This document shows positions 48,111-61,676 of a stretch of DNA of 64,000 nucleotides, one piece after another (the stretch's first letter is position 1; the number at the start of each line of letters is the position of its first letter). Where the stretch lies: the NCBI GenBank assembly GCA_963682175.1, contig OY821775.1, positions 2,728,001 through 2,792,000 of the forward strand, in the 5' to 3' direction. The stretch is from Triglochin maritima. Taxonomy: Eukaryota > Streptophyta > Magnoliopsida > Alismatales > Juncaginaceae. The notes under the pieces were generated by a model, which had not been told where the DNA came from, did not search any database, and was given only the letters and a program-made list of their open reading frames with translations. The position numbers and the translations under genes are program-made.

Positions 48111-51100
48111 TCAAGTACCACCACCTTGGGCATCATTACGTCCACCTACAGACACGGATCTCTGGGCAAAACTATGAAGCATCTTCCGTTGATCCTCATT
48201 GGTGTGAGGAAGGCTCGCCCGTAGAAGTTCCACAGGCAACTCTCTGCTAATAGCTTTTGCCACCTCTGACGTAATGTCTGTTGTGTTAGCCATCTGCATC
48301 TGTGATGACTTAATTATACTCTCGTATTTATTGAAGCAGTGCTTCACAAGAAGATTGAAAAATGCATCAAACGATTCCTGCCAAAGTCTCCGGTTTCGCA
48401 TGCTGCAATTAACTGAAGCATAAGGATCAGTCAGAAGCTCCGTTGCTCGATCAAGAACAGATTTTAAAATAACTGAAGCTCCATCACCAGCAGTACTGCC
48501 AAGTGGGCGAAGGGGTGGCTGCTCTGAAGAACAAGCTATGGCCACAAGACAAGCACCAAGGGTGTTTAGATCTGTCCCACGGACACAAGAAGAAACAGTG
48601 GTTGCAAGGTAAGTGGTACACTCAGCATGGGAACTGCCAAATAGAAATCTCAAATGCCGGAAAATAGTCATACAAACTACACGAAGGAACTGACTTTCTG
48701 GGGGAATATGTTCAAGGAACAACGATAGAAGTTTCTGCCCTTTAGGAAGAGACACCACACGTAGGAAAATTATGTCATCTTTTGGTGCTAATGCTGTAGC
48801 ATCATCTGGTTCTTCGGCGAAGGGATCAACCAGCTGAAGTGACCTAACAAGCATTTCAAGGAGCACTTCCCGCTGCCTCTTCAACTGAGTACCTCCATCT
48901 GGCGAGCGGCTTAATGAAAGACACCGATCAATATCATCCACGTCAAGTAGAAGACACAGACCATCTTCAATCACAATTCTGGCAGCAAGAAGAGGTTCTT
49001 GCTCAAGTGGCTTTGCTGGAGTTAATTGGTCAGGACCACAGTCAGCAGTAGCAGATGGAGGGTCAACTTCAAGGAGCGGACGAGGCCTACGAATTGAGGA
49101 GAAAGGAAGCCTTCCGAGAGCATCAACATGAAGATAAGCATGTGGTTCGTTATTGCCACGTGTACGAGAAGAGAGATCATGTATAGCTATTGGGCACAAC
49201 CAACGATCACGCTTCGATCCGCTCAACCTTTTTGCCTTGCAAGCTTGATGGTAGTAATCATCTACATATGGATCGTTGCTATGAGTAGCCACATGCTGCA
49301 TTCTCATAATATTTTCTATCTCTTCGGAGGACATGTACTTAGATTTAAACTGCGGCCAACCAAAACTATTCCTCTGGTTTCTGCCCATAAAACCATGCTG
49401 AGAAAATTGATGATTTGGACGTCCTCTTTGTTCTTGAAAAAATCTCTGATCTCTCATGTCAACCATACCAGACATAGGATCATACTTATTCATCATTGGT
49501 GGTGAAGTATTTGGTCCAGGTAGCTGTGACTGCATGTAGGGAAAATGAGGACGAACTGTCTGAAGCGAGTGCATTGGTTGTTGGTGCTGGGATATCATTG
49601 ATCTGTTCATTATACCATTAGAATGACGTAGTTGTTGCGGAAGCAGATTAGGCAACATCTTTGGTTGATCTCCTGAAAATATATTAGGTGGGCTCAGCCC
49701 ATGATTTTGTTGAGGATGGTGAGTATGGAGTCCTGGCCCAGTTGTAGTAAATTGACCAACATTTCCACCATAGGGCAACCCATGGGGACGGCCTGCTATA
49801 TGAAGCTGGGGAGCTGACATCTTAGGTGAAGAAAACGGCATCTGTCCTGAAGTTTGTGAGGGAAAGTCTGGAATGTGTGAGTGATTAGGAGATGCCTGAG
49901 ATCTATCACCAGGGAATGATGAGAAGGATGATTTGGGTACAGGAATTGGTTCACTAAAGCTTTTCTGCTGCTGAAATGGTGGTTGCTGATGAGGATGTGA
50001 TGAGTTCCTGTATAGTGGTTTGAACTCCGAAGGAACCGGAGGGTATTGTGTCTGAGAGCCCCATCTTTTTACTTCTTGGCTATTTTCGCCGTCTAATATT
50101 TGCTGATCCACCCAATGCAAATCAGGATCTTGTCGAAAATCTGCACCAGAAGGCCCTAAGATTAAGAACCTTGCCACCTTTTCTGAAATTACTTAAGAAA
50201 GTAAACGTACGTACTCAGAATCTTGCAATAAAAAAAATGGATACCAACATGACATGATGACCCAACTTTATTTTTGCACTACAAGTTATATAGATCGCCA
50301 GGTTAACAGGATAACAGAAGGAAAAAAATACCAAGTGAAACTATACGGAGCACATTATCAATCTTACACCATAAAAAAATATGGATTTGCTAAAGAATAA
50401 AAAGGAACTTCTTGAGATTACTCACTTTCTTGTGAATATGATCCTCTGTTGCCCAGAAACCCTGCATTCCTTGGTTCAGTGACAACCTTGTTTAGCTGAA
50501 TAAAAACAAACATAGCATAAGCATATACCCTAGAAGTATTTAAGAAACAGTGACGTGTTTGATGTGCATGGTTGTGATTGGATTTTGTGGATGAGCTTAA
50601 GCATATAACCACCAATACTGGGAAATCAAAATAAAAGTAGAATGTTGTGGATTTAGTCATTCCTGGAACACAATGAAATACAGGTTATTTCTTTGTAAAG
50701 ACCTATAAAAATAGGTAAAATATATATTTTAAAAAAAGAAAGGTTATTTCCTTGTAAAGACCTATGAAAAATAGGTAAAATATGCATTAAAAAAGAGAGG
50801 TTATTTCTTTGTAAAGACCTATAAAAAATATCTAAATATGCATTAAAGAAAAAGAAAAATTGCACAAGCATTTATCAGTATAGGGAGATAGCAACAAGTT
50901 CGCATGAGCATAATGAACATTATCTTTTGTAAATGGGTTTTAACCAAAAGAAAATGAGAGATTATTAGGATTAGAACCACTCTTAGAAAACAGTAAGAAA
51001 AGAAATCACTGTTACGAGTTTTAAAAAAATAAAACTTTCTAAAACATGCAGGACTGTCGCAAGGGGAACTTGGTATTTTTTTGTCATTAAACAGTCTTTT

Positions 51101-53489
51101 CACAGCCAAAGCATATCATTTTTTATCATGCCCAACACAAGATCATGTTAACCAAAGAACAGTTGGAATAAAGACACCATGGCAATATAGTAAGGGTATC
51201 AAATGGTTCAAATCTGCAGATGAAGCTTAAGTTGAAACAAATTGTCAGAAGTCGGAACCAAAAGCTCTAAGAGAAACGAACCTTAGAAAAGGTACTAGAG
51301 AAATCATCCATATCAGATATAGATTCTGCATCTTCAGCCTGCAATGCGAAATTGCTATTAGTTGTGTCTACAAGTCTCTAATTGTTAAATGGTATGATTA
51401 TATAGCAGTGATAATTTTATATTACAGTTAACATTAACAGAAACTTATGCACAGTACAAACTTGTAAGCACCAAATAGGTTATAATGATTATGATTTTAT
51501 CCATCAAAGGATGCCCTTGGGCCTTGACATGATAACCGGAACCATCTCAATATTTTGATATTTAAACACCATGAATATCATTTTTCTCGTTGGTTAACAT
51601 AACCAAACTCAAAATGTTCTCCTCTGGAGAAAACTTAAATGTTGCAAAGAGAATTTTAAATAATATTATAATAATCTTTCGCACTTTGTGAGCAGGACAC
51701 ACGATGTTCATTTGAAATTGTGGAAAATGATAAAGGATCTCTCTGTCTTTCGGGGGTATCCTTTATTAACGGCCATAGGTCATGGTTGTTTAGCCTTTTC
51801 TTTTACTCTCATTGGTGTAATAATAATTCCTCTTCCATCTCATAATAATAATAATAATAATAACTATCTGAATTATAGAAAAAATGACTAACAAAATTTT
51901 AATTGGACATCAGAGTTACTACAGACCACATTTCAAACAGGAAAAAAAAGATAACATTCTAGAAGAAGAAAAAAAAAGAATACCTTTTCTCTATTCCTGT
52001 AAGACGATAACCGAAGATCCTCTCCCAGAGTCTCTGTCGGATAGACAATGTCCTCGTCTTCATCGTCTAAGCCTCCCAGCTCAACTTCTGCTGTAATATC
52101 CTTCCCAAAAAATGAATACTGTGAAGCATCAAAACGAGCATCACCTGCAACAACATCAGAAATCAATAAATAAATCTTTGTACACACACGCATCACTTTT
52201 CTTTTTCTTTTTATCACTTCTAGTAAAGAGCGCAAATATACAAGGAGATATATGATACTTTACTTAAGGCAACAAACAGAAAAAGGTTGGTGATTAGAAC
52301 AGATTTTTATCTTAGTGCATGTTTAAATTTCTCAAAGTAGTTAATTGGCCAATCGAATAACCTTTGGAAACTCCCAAAATTGTAACAGGACAAAGTGACA
52401 AACAACCAAACCAATCTGAACCCTTGAGTTATAACTTCACCAAACCAGACTGAATAAGACAAACACAATAGGACCAACGTCATAAATTAGAAGCCCATTT
52501 GAGCTGATAAACAAAATCAACGGCATTAGAAAAAAAACATGAAGATGTGGTTTTAACATCACCACAAGCCATAACACGACGAAATTTGATAAACATTTCC
52601 GTAAGTGAATTAGAGAGCATTTAGAGCAAGGAACAGATATACTTAAACAAAATATCCAAAAGATGATGAATCTAGCATCAAGAAAACATATGCAGAATCA
52701 AATAAAATGCAGATCATATGAAGTGTCTTCATTTTATCACAACTTGCTAACAAACTCCTTCAACCTATCTCTGTGTCAGTTTGCAGCAGCTGCAAGGATG
52801 TATAAGGGTACTAACCCTAGGGTAGTAAATCAACCTCACAACAATCATTCATCAGGTAAGCCTGGGACTTGAACCCGTGAATGGAGGCATAACACCCTTC
52901 CAAACCAATGTGTCATGCCTAAACGACTAGCATTGTTGTACAATTTTTGTTTTTTCCTTATCCATTTTAGGCTGAAACGCAGCAGATAAAGACATTTTTA
53001 TAATTCTATCCATGTTTACATAATGAATATGAACACAATTATTTTCCGAATTTCGCAATATACCTCCTCATTTGAGATAAATTAATGCAAATAGAAACTG
53101 CATGCACTTTCAAATCTAGTACTATAGAAAAATGTTAGTTTAAATATTTGTGGAACATCTCAAAATTGTAGATACCAACTGGATACGAGCACAAATTGAT
53201 GATTAACATTATGTCATCAATTGATAATTAAACGCAAAACAGCGCAGGTAACGAATAACCCAACTCCGAACCATTCGCCGTCGAGTCTCGCCTAACCAAC
53301 TTGAAACCACCATTTCAAACAAGAAATTCAAACGCAGATTCTTCCCCAAACAACAACACGCTCCAACAAACTCTATCAAGCAACGAACCACAACCACATC
53401 GACGGATCCACGAAAACGAGAATCCAACCTGCAGACGCGTCCTCCAACCCGTCGCTAGGGTTCCGCCCGGCGGCGCCGAACCCGTCCAT
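48111..53489 (-). CDS. PAT1: PAT1 homologue, mRNA decapping activator
   Basis: Coding exons on the minus strand are 53489-53429, 52144-51984, 51338-51282, 50495-50426 and 50182-48111, in phase, giving about 806 residues. The start MDGFGAAGRNPSDG leads into ASQYSFFGKD and a DDEDED acidic stretch, as in plant PAT1. The middle is rich in Pro, Gln, Ser and His and probably disordered. The C-terminal half (PHAYLHVDALGRLPFSSIRR, PRPLLEVDPP) contains the conserved helical PAT1 domain. PAT1 proteins link deadenylated mRNA to the LSM1-7 ring and decapping in P-bodies. The first part of exon 5 is the least certain border. An mRNA-decay role comes from family knowledge. Confidence 0.92.
50682..50850. 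repeat. Threefold tandem repeat in a PAT1 intron
   Basis: Three units of roughly 60 bp start with GGTTATTTCTTTGTAAAGAC and CTAT-AAAAATAGGTAAAATAT. They lie in the intron between exons 3 and 4 and have no coding effect. Confidence 0.8.
52780..52925 (-). repeat. Possible tRNA-derived SINE remnant
   Basis: On the minus strand GGGTTCAAGTCCC matches the RNA polymerase III B box (GGTTCRANYCC), with a weak A-box-like TTGGTTTGGAAGG about 35 bases upstream. It cannot fold as a complete tRNA. It lies in intron 1 of PAT1, in the sense of that gene. No target duplication was recognised. Confidence 0.4.
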
Positions 53490-55963
53490 CGGACGCGGCG
53501 AGGAAGGCAGGAATCGGTGGAGGATTCGGAAGTTGGAGTGGAGATTGGGGGAATTGGGGGAGTGGCGTTAGGGTTTCTGAGGCGCCTCCTCGAGACGAAA
53601 GAAAAAAAAAGGATGATAAGAAAAAGAAAGGAGAAGAAGTGTGAGATGTGGAGTCTGTCTGCTAATAATTTGAGATTGTTATTCGGATCTTACGTGATTT
53701 AAATTTTTTAACTATATAATAATCTTATCAGAGGAGAGATCACTAATTTAATATTTAAATGGAAAATCTACATCGATTTCTTGATTTCATATAAAAAATG
53801 TTTGTATCTAATTTAATTCAATTTATTTTATTTTTTGTATCTATTCAAAAATCAAAAATAAATAAAAGACATTTGATATAACTTCAAAAGATGAAAAAAT
53901 AAACGTATTACATTTGTCAAAAAAAAAACTTGATTTCATATGAAATGTCTCCTAGATGTTTTGATTTCTCCAAATAATATGTCATATGTTAAGATTTAAA
54001 GTTTGGAATTTGAATTTTTATATTGAAGTTATAAGCATGTTAACAAAAATTAAAAATAGTAGAATTCATTCTTGTGTTATAATACAAATACAAAATTGCT
54101 AGAATGAAAATGGAAAGCTAATTATGTGTTTTGTAATATTGAACGTCATGTTGATGGGAGGAGTCGATGGGAAAGCAACATGTTGTTTTTTTCCTTATAG
54201 CAATGTTACTCTCTTCCCAGTTGACTCATCCAAATTTAGGCCACACACGATAATGATAATTTACAATGGATGCCTTGGATTGGATATGTCACAAAAATAC
54301 ATTTGTGTGTCGATAAACTACTAAAAAATGTTGTATTAATTCTTTTTTGTGATATTGTCATAAATACTAAAAAAACAACGAAATGCTAACACATAATAGG
54401 AAAAACACATGGAAACTAATTAGCATGATTCCACGTCAAAACTCATCCGTCACAAGTGCTTAAGAATCAACGAGACTTAAACCAAAGTTGCTAAAGACCC
54501 TCAATTTAATTTTGTATTTTTTGCTTAGGTATCTATTTAAAGATCAAATTAACGTGATACTCACACTTCTAGGTATGACGTAGTACTTATCCCCGACATT
54601 GAAAAATGTTCTCACGTACCAATATCAGGAATAGGTACCAAACTAATATACCGAAGAACATGAGATAGCACCAATCTCGATTTCTCAAATGGGTATCCCA
54701 ACAAAAAAAAACACAAACGAACGCGTACCACATAAGAAAATATTTTTTAGTTGACGGGTAGCGAATCTTTGACTCTCCAACTTCCCAACAATTTTTTCCA
54801 CACGCTAGTAGTTTGTCTTCACCTCACCTTCTTCTACTAATAAAACATGTCATCTCTTCCCAGAATTGCTTTCCATCAAAACAAGTTGTTATAATCGCAT
54901 TGGCGGGTTGATTGCTCCAATTGTGTGCATAGTTGTGATACTTGTTCTGGTTTTGCTCTTAAAGGTATGTCAGGTTTTGTCTGGTTTCATAAATGAGAAG
55001 AAAATTATTAGTTTGTGTGGGTTGTGGGGGTTTATCCCTTAAATGCATGGTTTGGGTCAACATAGAATTGGTTTTGTTTCTGATATATGTTATTGATTTT
55101 GTGATTTGTTGGTTCTTCAGTTTGGTTGCTCTAAAACGTTGAGAGAATATGCATAGTGGTCGTGGTTTTGGTAGAACATGTCATGGTTTTCACAGTTTGG
55201 TGGGGAATTGCACTCGAAGCTACAATTTCCCTTTTCTCTTTTGTGAGTTTGTTATGCGAATTGTCGGTGTACGAGTCGGTAGTTGTTCGAATCCAATATG
55301 TTGGGACATATAGAGAATTGAATGTCATTTGAGACGGAGAGTGAAGACCCTTGTTTTTGAGTCCTAACAACGATTTCTAGACAAACCAGATTCCTGACTT
55401 AAGCGTAATTCCTCGTTTTCCGAGGGAAGGGAAGTTGTACCCAAGAGTGTGTTTCCTTCTATAATTAGTGTTTCCTTCTATAATTAAGCATGACCTTATG
55501 ATTTTGGGAAAAAAGGAAGGATCTGTCTTGGATAAGCATTTGCATATTTCAATGATTTTAAGGATACCAAAAGGTATTTTTGGTGGACATTATGATTTTG
55601 GAAAAAAAGGAAGGATCAGTCTTGGATAAGCATTGCATATTTCAGTGATTTTAAGGATACCAAAAGGTATTTTTGGTGCCCATTGCATGCTCAATGATTT
55701 TAAAAGGTATTTTTCTAAGTTCGGCTCGCACTGAAGCCCTTTCTGTAGTTCTGTTAGACAATTCTTTTTTCCTCAAGGTATTAGTGCATCAATAATTAGA
55801 TTTGTCATTCTTATTAAACAATTTCTACCGAGCTTGAATATCGGTGTATATTACTATAGCTGTGTCAATATTTGCTATCGCAATTTCAACAATATCTATC
55901 TACTTCGGGTAATTATGAGTTATTTAGTATATTTATGATTTTGCTAATGCAGCAGATAGTATA
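53490..55963. other. Region between the divergent PAT1 and U-box genes
   Basis: The first 150 bases should hold the PAT1 5' untranslated region and promoter. A probable 5' noncoding exon of the U-box gene ends at the donor AAAG|GTATGT near 54965. A tandem duplication of about 95 bp lies at 55497-55680. The rest is AT-rich and featureless. Confidence 0.55.
55497..55680. repeat. Tandem duplication, about 95 bp
   Basis: Two copies of a segment with GAAAAAAAGGAAGGATC, TCTTGGATAAGCAT and GATACCAAAAGGTATTTTTG follow each other, with a shorter third piece up to about 55715. Confidence 0.8.
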
Positions 55964-58900
55964 ATGGAGGTGTCACACATCACAAACTTGCTCAATATCA
56001 TTTCTCGATTTGATTCGATCTTCCCTGGCATTACTTTGAAATCCAAGCTGGTCAGGGGTTACTGCCAAGAGATAAATGAGATATTGAAGCTGCTGGAACC
56101 ATTAGCGAATGATATCATTGCCTCAGGGACTGATTTAAATGCAAATTTGAACGAATCGTTTGAAGAACTAGTCACACTCATCACTACGGCCGTGGAGCAT
56201 ATGGAAAGCTGGCACCAGATGACAAGCAAAGTTTATTTTGTAAGTTATGAGATCTAAGTACTTACATTAGCTATGCGATAATCTGTTTATTGAAGTTTAG
56301 GTGATCCATGGATAAAGAAGATTCTTGGTAGTTTTAAGTTATTGTGCTCAGCTTTCTTTGTATGTGTACCTCTACTTTATAACACATACAAATGAGAAAC
56401 ATTGAGATGTTCACCATCTTAAAAGTGATTTTCCCCTTGTTGGTTATATTGATCAGTATCTCAAATATGGATCAACATTTATCAGAAAGTAACTTAGGCT
56501 TTGCATATATTTGTTGTATTTGGGCACTTGTGTCATCATTCTTTTCGGAAAATTACACTTGAAATGCCTTTCGTAAGGAATTCGATTCTATTACAAGTTC
56601 ATGGTCCATAGTATAGTTTTGATAAATCATGCGCTTACTCTCTGATTCTGAGCTAATAGCATATGTTATTTATGCAGGTTTTACAAATCGAACCCCTGAT
56701 TGCGAACATCCAAAAATACGTGCTTCATATATGTAGCTTACTTCTTTCCCATCCACCAACTTCAAGTTCAAAACCCGCCAAGGTTTTGTTTCCATTACAT
56801 TCCACTTTCAAATTCAAATTCAAATTTAACCACTGTGGAAACTATACAAACTCAAAATCATACATCCTCTGCCGAGGTTTACAAATTGAACCACCTGATT
56901 TAATCTTTGTACCAACATTCTGAATCATTATGTATCTCTAACTTCACTGTTCCCTCTGAATGCTTTCAGCAATGCATGGAAGAAGATCAGTCTAGATGTC
57001 ACAAAGAAGCCTTTGCTGTTATAAACAAACTAATCACAGAAACAGATCAGCAGACGAACAATCTTCCTAGCCAGGAATGTCTAGCAAAACTCGAAAAATC
57101 TCTTAGCTTAGCAACAAATGAGGAAATACTAATGGAGCTGGTTTCCCTTCACAATTTAAAGACAGAGGCCGACCGAGGTGAAAACAAGGTCGAGTATGTT
57201 GAACGCATGATCGAAGTGATTTCTCATATGCATGATCTCTATGTCAAAGGACATCAAGTGCGAACCATCAATAATATCACTGTCCCTTTGGAGTACTGCT
57301 GCCCAATTTCTCTCCAGCTCATGTCTGATCCAGTAATTGTTTCATCCGGTCAAACTTACGATAGAATTTTCATTCAGAAGTTGTTTGACCAGGGGTTTTC
57401 GGTTTGCCCAAAGACACGCCAAAGCCTTGACAAAACCAGCTTAATCACCAATCACCTTGCTAAAGCGTTAATCGCCAAGTGGTGTGAGAAAACCAATATC
57501 AAGCCCCCAAACACCACAGGTTCAACTAACTCAAAGCATTTCTCGAGGAATGGGAAAAATCTTGAGTTACCATATTCAAAAGGGTACAGGGCAAGTACAA
57601 GTAAGAGTGCTTCTTCTTTTGATTCCTCACAATCAATTGAGATACCCGAGTCTTCTTCTCGTGTCCCTTTACAATTCAAAACTAGCATTGTTTCAAGCGT
57701 CGTGATATCTCCATTAAGTGGCTCATCGAGCAGATATAAGCATGATCAGGTTCGCCTTGATAACCAAATTCACAAGCTAATAGAGGAAATGCGAAGTGAT
57801 TCAGTTGATATGCAGAGGCGTGCGACGGGCGAGCTTTGGTTTCTATCGAAAGACATGAAAAACGTGGTCATCATCTCGAATTTCGGAGCCATACCACTCT
57901 TAGTCGAACTCCTCCTTTCATCGGACATGCAAACTCAAGAAAACTCTGTGACTTCTTTGCTAAACCTCTCCCTCAGTGATATCAACAAAACTGAAATAGC
58001 ACGAGCCGGCGCCATACCTCCACTTGTCCACGTACTTAAGACTGGAAATCCGATAGCCAGAGCGAACTCAGCCGCAACGCTCCGCAGTCTGTCAGTAATT
58101 ACGGACAATAACATCAAAATCGGGCAATCTGGTGCAGTTGATCCACTTGTTGAATTATTATGCAATGGAAATGTGCAAGGAAAGAACGATGCCACCAGAG
58201 CGTTGTACAACTTGTCACTTACAAACGAGAACCGAGTTAAGATTGTGGAGGCAGGTGCAGTGAAGCATCTCTTGGGATTGATGGACGCTGCGTTCGGCAT
58301 GTCTAATAAGGTTCTGCTTGTTTTAGCCAATATCGCCAAGACACGTGAGGGGAGGAGCGCAATTGGTGAAGAGGGTGGTATATCGGTTCTTGTGGAGACG
58401 GTTGAACTGGGATCTGATAAAGAGAAGGAGATTGCTGCTTCAGTTCTGTTAGATCTTTGCTTAAGCAGGAACAAGTTTCGTCGTATGGTTTTCAAAGAAG
58501 GTGTTAAACCACCACTGATGGCCTTGATCTGGTCGGGCACACCTCGAGCCAAAGAGAAGGTATGGTTACATTGTCGCGCGCTAGCTCCATTCATGACTTG
58601 AAAATTTGTCAATTTAATGTGATACCAGCTTTTTGTGACTTCTATGACAATCAGCTTCTGGTCTTTCTCTAAGAATCTTGTCAAGTACATCATTTCATCG
58701 AAACACCTCTCGAGCAAAATAAATGGCACAATTTTAAAATTTAAACGTCATCAAACCTTTTACTACACATCGTTATATTTGAAATTATATAATTCAAACA
58801 TGATGTACTTTTTTATGGATCAGTTATGGACCTTAAAGGTTTGATGAAGTTTCGTGATTGTTTAGCAAGAAATTAAAACATAAGTTACATGCATTGAGGT

Positions 58901-59514
58901 TCATTTTAACATTAGAAATTTATGGTGGTCTCGTGGAGTTAGAAGGAAGTTTTATGCACCCAGTCAAACAACTTACAAGGGATTTTATCTTCATGGCATC
59001 CTTGACATGAAATTAAGATGGTGGTTTTATCTTCATGGAGTTATCTATAAATAGACATGCGAGATGTTCCATCGTGACGTATGTAGTACGAGGAGCCATT
59101 TCCTTGGAGAGTTCGGTGTAGAGAGAAATTGAGAAGTAATGGTGATATGTGGTGTACTAATTCTGTGTTGGTTTTCTCTGCTTTGTACTTCCTCATGGCC
59201 AACCTTAACATCCTACATTCAACTCATTCCACTGTTAAAGAAAAAATTAAAAAAGGCAGCAAATTATGGCAGATCATAATTCATAAGTGGTCTAGTCTAG
59301 AGTGAAGGTGCCAAAACATCCCCAAAATAAATGTTGCATTTCTTTGTTGGAAACAGTTACAGTGGACATTGAAGCTTTGGATGAACTTTACATGGTTTTT
59401 TGCTTTGCAATTGTTATGTATTTCCAAAAATCGTTCAGGAAAAATGTTGTAAGAATACCTACACGTATTATTTTGCAGGCAAGAAAACTGCTAGATCGGA
59501 CTCAAAGGCCTTGA
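55964..59514 (+). CDS. U-box/ARM-repeat E3 ubiquitin ligase, PUB2/PUB4 type
   Basis: Exons are 55964-56239, 56678-56782, 56970-58559 and 59479-59514, all GT-AG and in phase, giving 668 residues. The N-terminus (CQEINEILKLLEPLAND, WHQMTSKVYFVLQIEPLI) is the plant UND domain. The U-box is at about residues 235-305 (YCCPISLQLMSDPVIVSSGQ, KTRQSLDKTSLI). Armadillo repeats follow (IPLLVELLLSSDMQTQENSV, VDPLVELLCNGN). The last exon codes only ARKLLDRTQRP, replacing a non-family tail that would be read from 58560 to 58601. The U-box recruits the ubiquitin-conjugating enzyme and the ARM repeats bind the target. A PUB4-like role in signalling is inferred only. Confidence 0.9.
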
Positions 59515-59614
59515 AATTTCAAAGCCAAATGTATCTGCTTTCATGGTTTGTGTTCTATCTGTTGTTACTGTAAGCATTTTACAAATTTATCTATTGTTTG
59601 AATTATTTATTCTC

Positions 59615-59809
59615 ATCATCATCATAACCACAAAATTCAGATATTTCACTGTTTCTGTAATAACCTAAATCTAAAACACATCATCGTCATAACCACAAAA
59701 TTCAGATATTTCACTGTTTCTGTAATAACCTAAATCTAAAACACATCATCATCATAACCACAAAATTCAGATATTTCACTGTTTCTGTAATAACCTAAAT
59801 CTAAAACAC
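59615..59809. repeat. Three tandem 65-bp units across an LTR junction
   Basis: Units 59615-59679, 59680-59744 and 59745-59809 are almost identical. Each contains flanking DNA, the target site GTTTC and the first 24 bases of the solo LTR (TGTAATAACC...). The duplication therefore happened after the LTR insertion. Confidence 0.93.
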
Positions 59810-61671
59810 CTTAATTAACTAAACTAAACCTAATTAAGCTAATTAAGCCATGAATAGTAAAGTATGAGGTGGAAGAATCGGATAAGATTTGGAATTGATA
59901 TAAATAGAGGTGTTAGGTTTAATTAAAACGTTTTCTTCATAACTTGGTTTCCTTAGAGAGTGAGAGAGGTGATTTTGGAAGAGAAGAATGAGAGAAGGAG
60001 AAGGAGAGGAAGTGAAGGAGAAGAGTTGGGTTGGGATTGTTAAAGCTCGGGAGGCGTCCACAAACGTCAATAAGGTATGCCAAGTCTTCAATATAACTCA
60101 CTTAAGCCTTGTGAGTGTTGGGGATCGACGTTGGTGTCGAATTCCCCGCCGGATTGCAACCTTTTCAGAGGTTGAAGACGACGATCGGTCGACCGGTGCC
60201 TGTGGGCAGTCGACTGATCCTATTATTATATTGATTTGCACCCGCAAACGGTCGAACGATATCTATGGACGGTCGACCGTTATGCCAGATTTGTGCGGGA
60301 AAAAGGGTTGATACTGTTATCGGTCGAACGGGTCCACTTAGCCGGTCAACCGAAACAATGAGAATAGGTCGGTTTGGGGTTTTTGACTTATTAAACGGTT
60401 GAACGTCATTAACCTTGTTCGACCGATCTATTCGATGCTAAGTCGGTTGGGAGCATTGACCATCAAAACGGTCGACCGTTCTTTAACTTTCGGTCGACCG
60501 ACTGAGCATTTAATTAATCAGTAGAGTGTCTGTGACGTTTCGGTCGAACTGTATTTCAGTTCCGGTCGACCGAATATGAATTGGGCAAAATGCTGAAATC
60601 CCTGTTATCGGTTGAACGACCCCTTGGTTCGACCGGTCGGGTATATAAATATTATAAATATTGTATAGCGTAGATCATCCAAACGGTCGACCGCTAGATG
60701 ACTTTTGTTCGACCGATGGGTCGGTAATTCGGTTGGTGTGGTTCGACCGATACACTTGTTTGTACAGTACCGAGTACTGTGTGGAAGACCGGTCGACCGG
60801 TGTGCTTGTAGCGGTCGACCGATCTGCCGCAGGTTGGTGGATTTATCCACACGCGATCCGTTGAGTATAGGTCGACTACCGGTTCCGAGGCGACGGTCGA
60901 TTACCGGCCTTGAGAGCGACGGATTTCACCTTCGACGAAGGCGTATTATTGTTGGCCTCTCATATCGAGCGTGGTGTGAGGGATGAGTGTCGTAAACCTT
61001 GGGTTGTTAGCAGGGGTTTATCGGTAGGCCGAGGATGTTCCGGCACGGTGCGCGTCTGACGGCTCTTGGGGGAGCAGCGGCTGTCGTCTGACCCGAGTTG
61101 TGTATTCGGCGGGCTGACTCGCTCCTGGGGTGGCGGCGTAGTACCAGGGTTCTTTTCTGCACTTTTGGGGAGCAGTGGTGCCGACTGACCAATGTGAGGC
61201 AGCGGTGGACTGACTTGACCCTTGTGGTGGCAGGAGTGGTTCAGTACCGCGGAGGCGGAGATGGGCATTATTGTGGGCCCGAGGTGGATGATCATGTGCA
61301 TTGCATTGTCTTTAATTCCATTTTGTATTTTAGGAGGTTTGACATACGGGATTCCTGCAGGGAACTCAGTCATGTTTCAATTGTTTGCATTTCAGGTAGC
61401 GAGCAGCATTAGAGTCGAGGTGGTGACCGAGGAGGGTGCCCCCGAGATCTGATCCTGTCTTCTTTTTGTATCTTTTTGTTGAGGTAGTGATTACATGTAT
61501 ATTATTTTCTATTGTAATCACAGTTGACTTATATGTATATTTGACTTCCACGTGGATCTATATCTTTATATATAATTACATTTCGTCTTATTGTCTCGTG
61601 ACGTGCCCTGTGTTGACCGTTGACGGTCTTTATTATTGTTTAAATTTTCTGTTGTTTTCGGGGACGTTACA
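59786..61671 (+). repeat. Chromovirus-type solo LTR
   Basis: The 1886-bp LTR runs from TGTAATAACC to GGGACGTTACA, flanked by GTTTC at 59781-59785 and 61672-61676. A TATA box (59899-59906) is present. No internal sequence is present, so it arose by recombination between two LTRs. It is related to 13636-14753 but clearly diverged. Confidence 0.93.
60186..60895. repeat. CGGTCGACCG palindrome array in the solo LTR
   Basis: Eight exact GGTCGACC cores and at least nine variants (GGTCGAACG, GTTCGACCG, GGTCAACCG, GGTTGAACG) lie downstream of the LTR TATA box. The variants in one half-site are often of the same two kinds as in 14080-14724, so the array has a shared ancestry. Confidence 0.88.
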
Positions 61672-61676
61672 GTTTC

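Noticed and set aside
52856..52875. Possible tRNA gene on the minus strand
   Set aside because: Only a T-arm-like B-box is present; acceptor stem and anticodon arm cannot be formed.
54850..54965. Short hydrophobic open stretch (LIAPIVCIVVILVLVLLLK) before a splice donor
   Set aside because: No in-frame start codon found and no fitting downstream exon; more likely the 5' noncoding exon of the U-box gene.
57935..58729. 264-codon open frame antisense to the U-box gene
   Set aside because: It is the shadow of the well-supported armadillo-repeat coding sequence and has no domain of its own.
60960..61412. Open frames of 60-137 codons in the solo LTR
   Set aside because: They lie in LTR sequence, overlap each other on both strands and have no domains.
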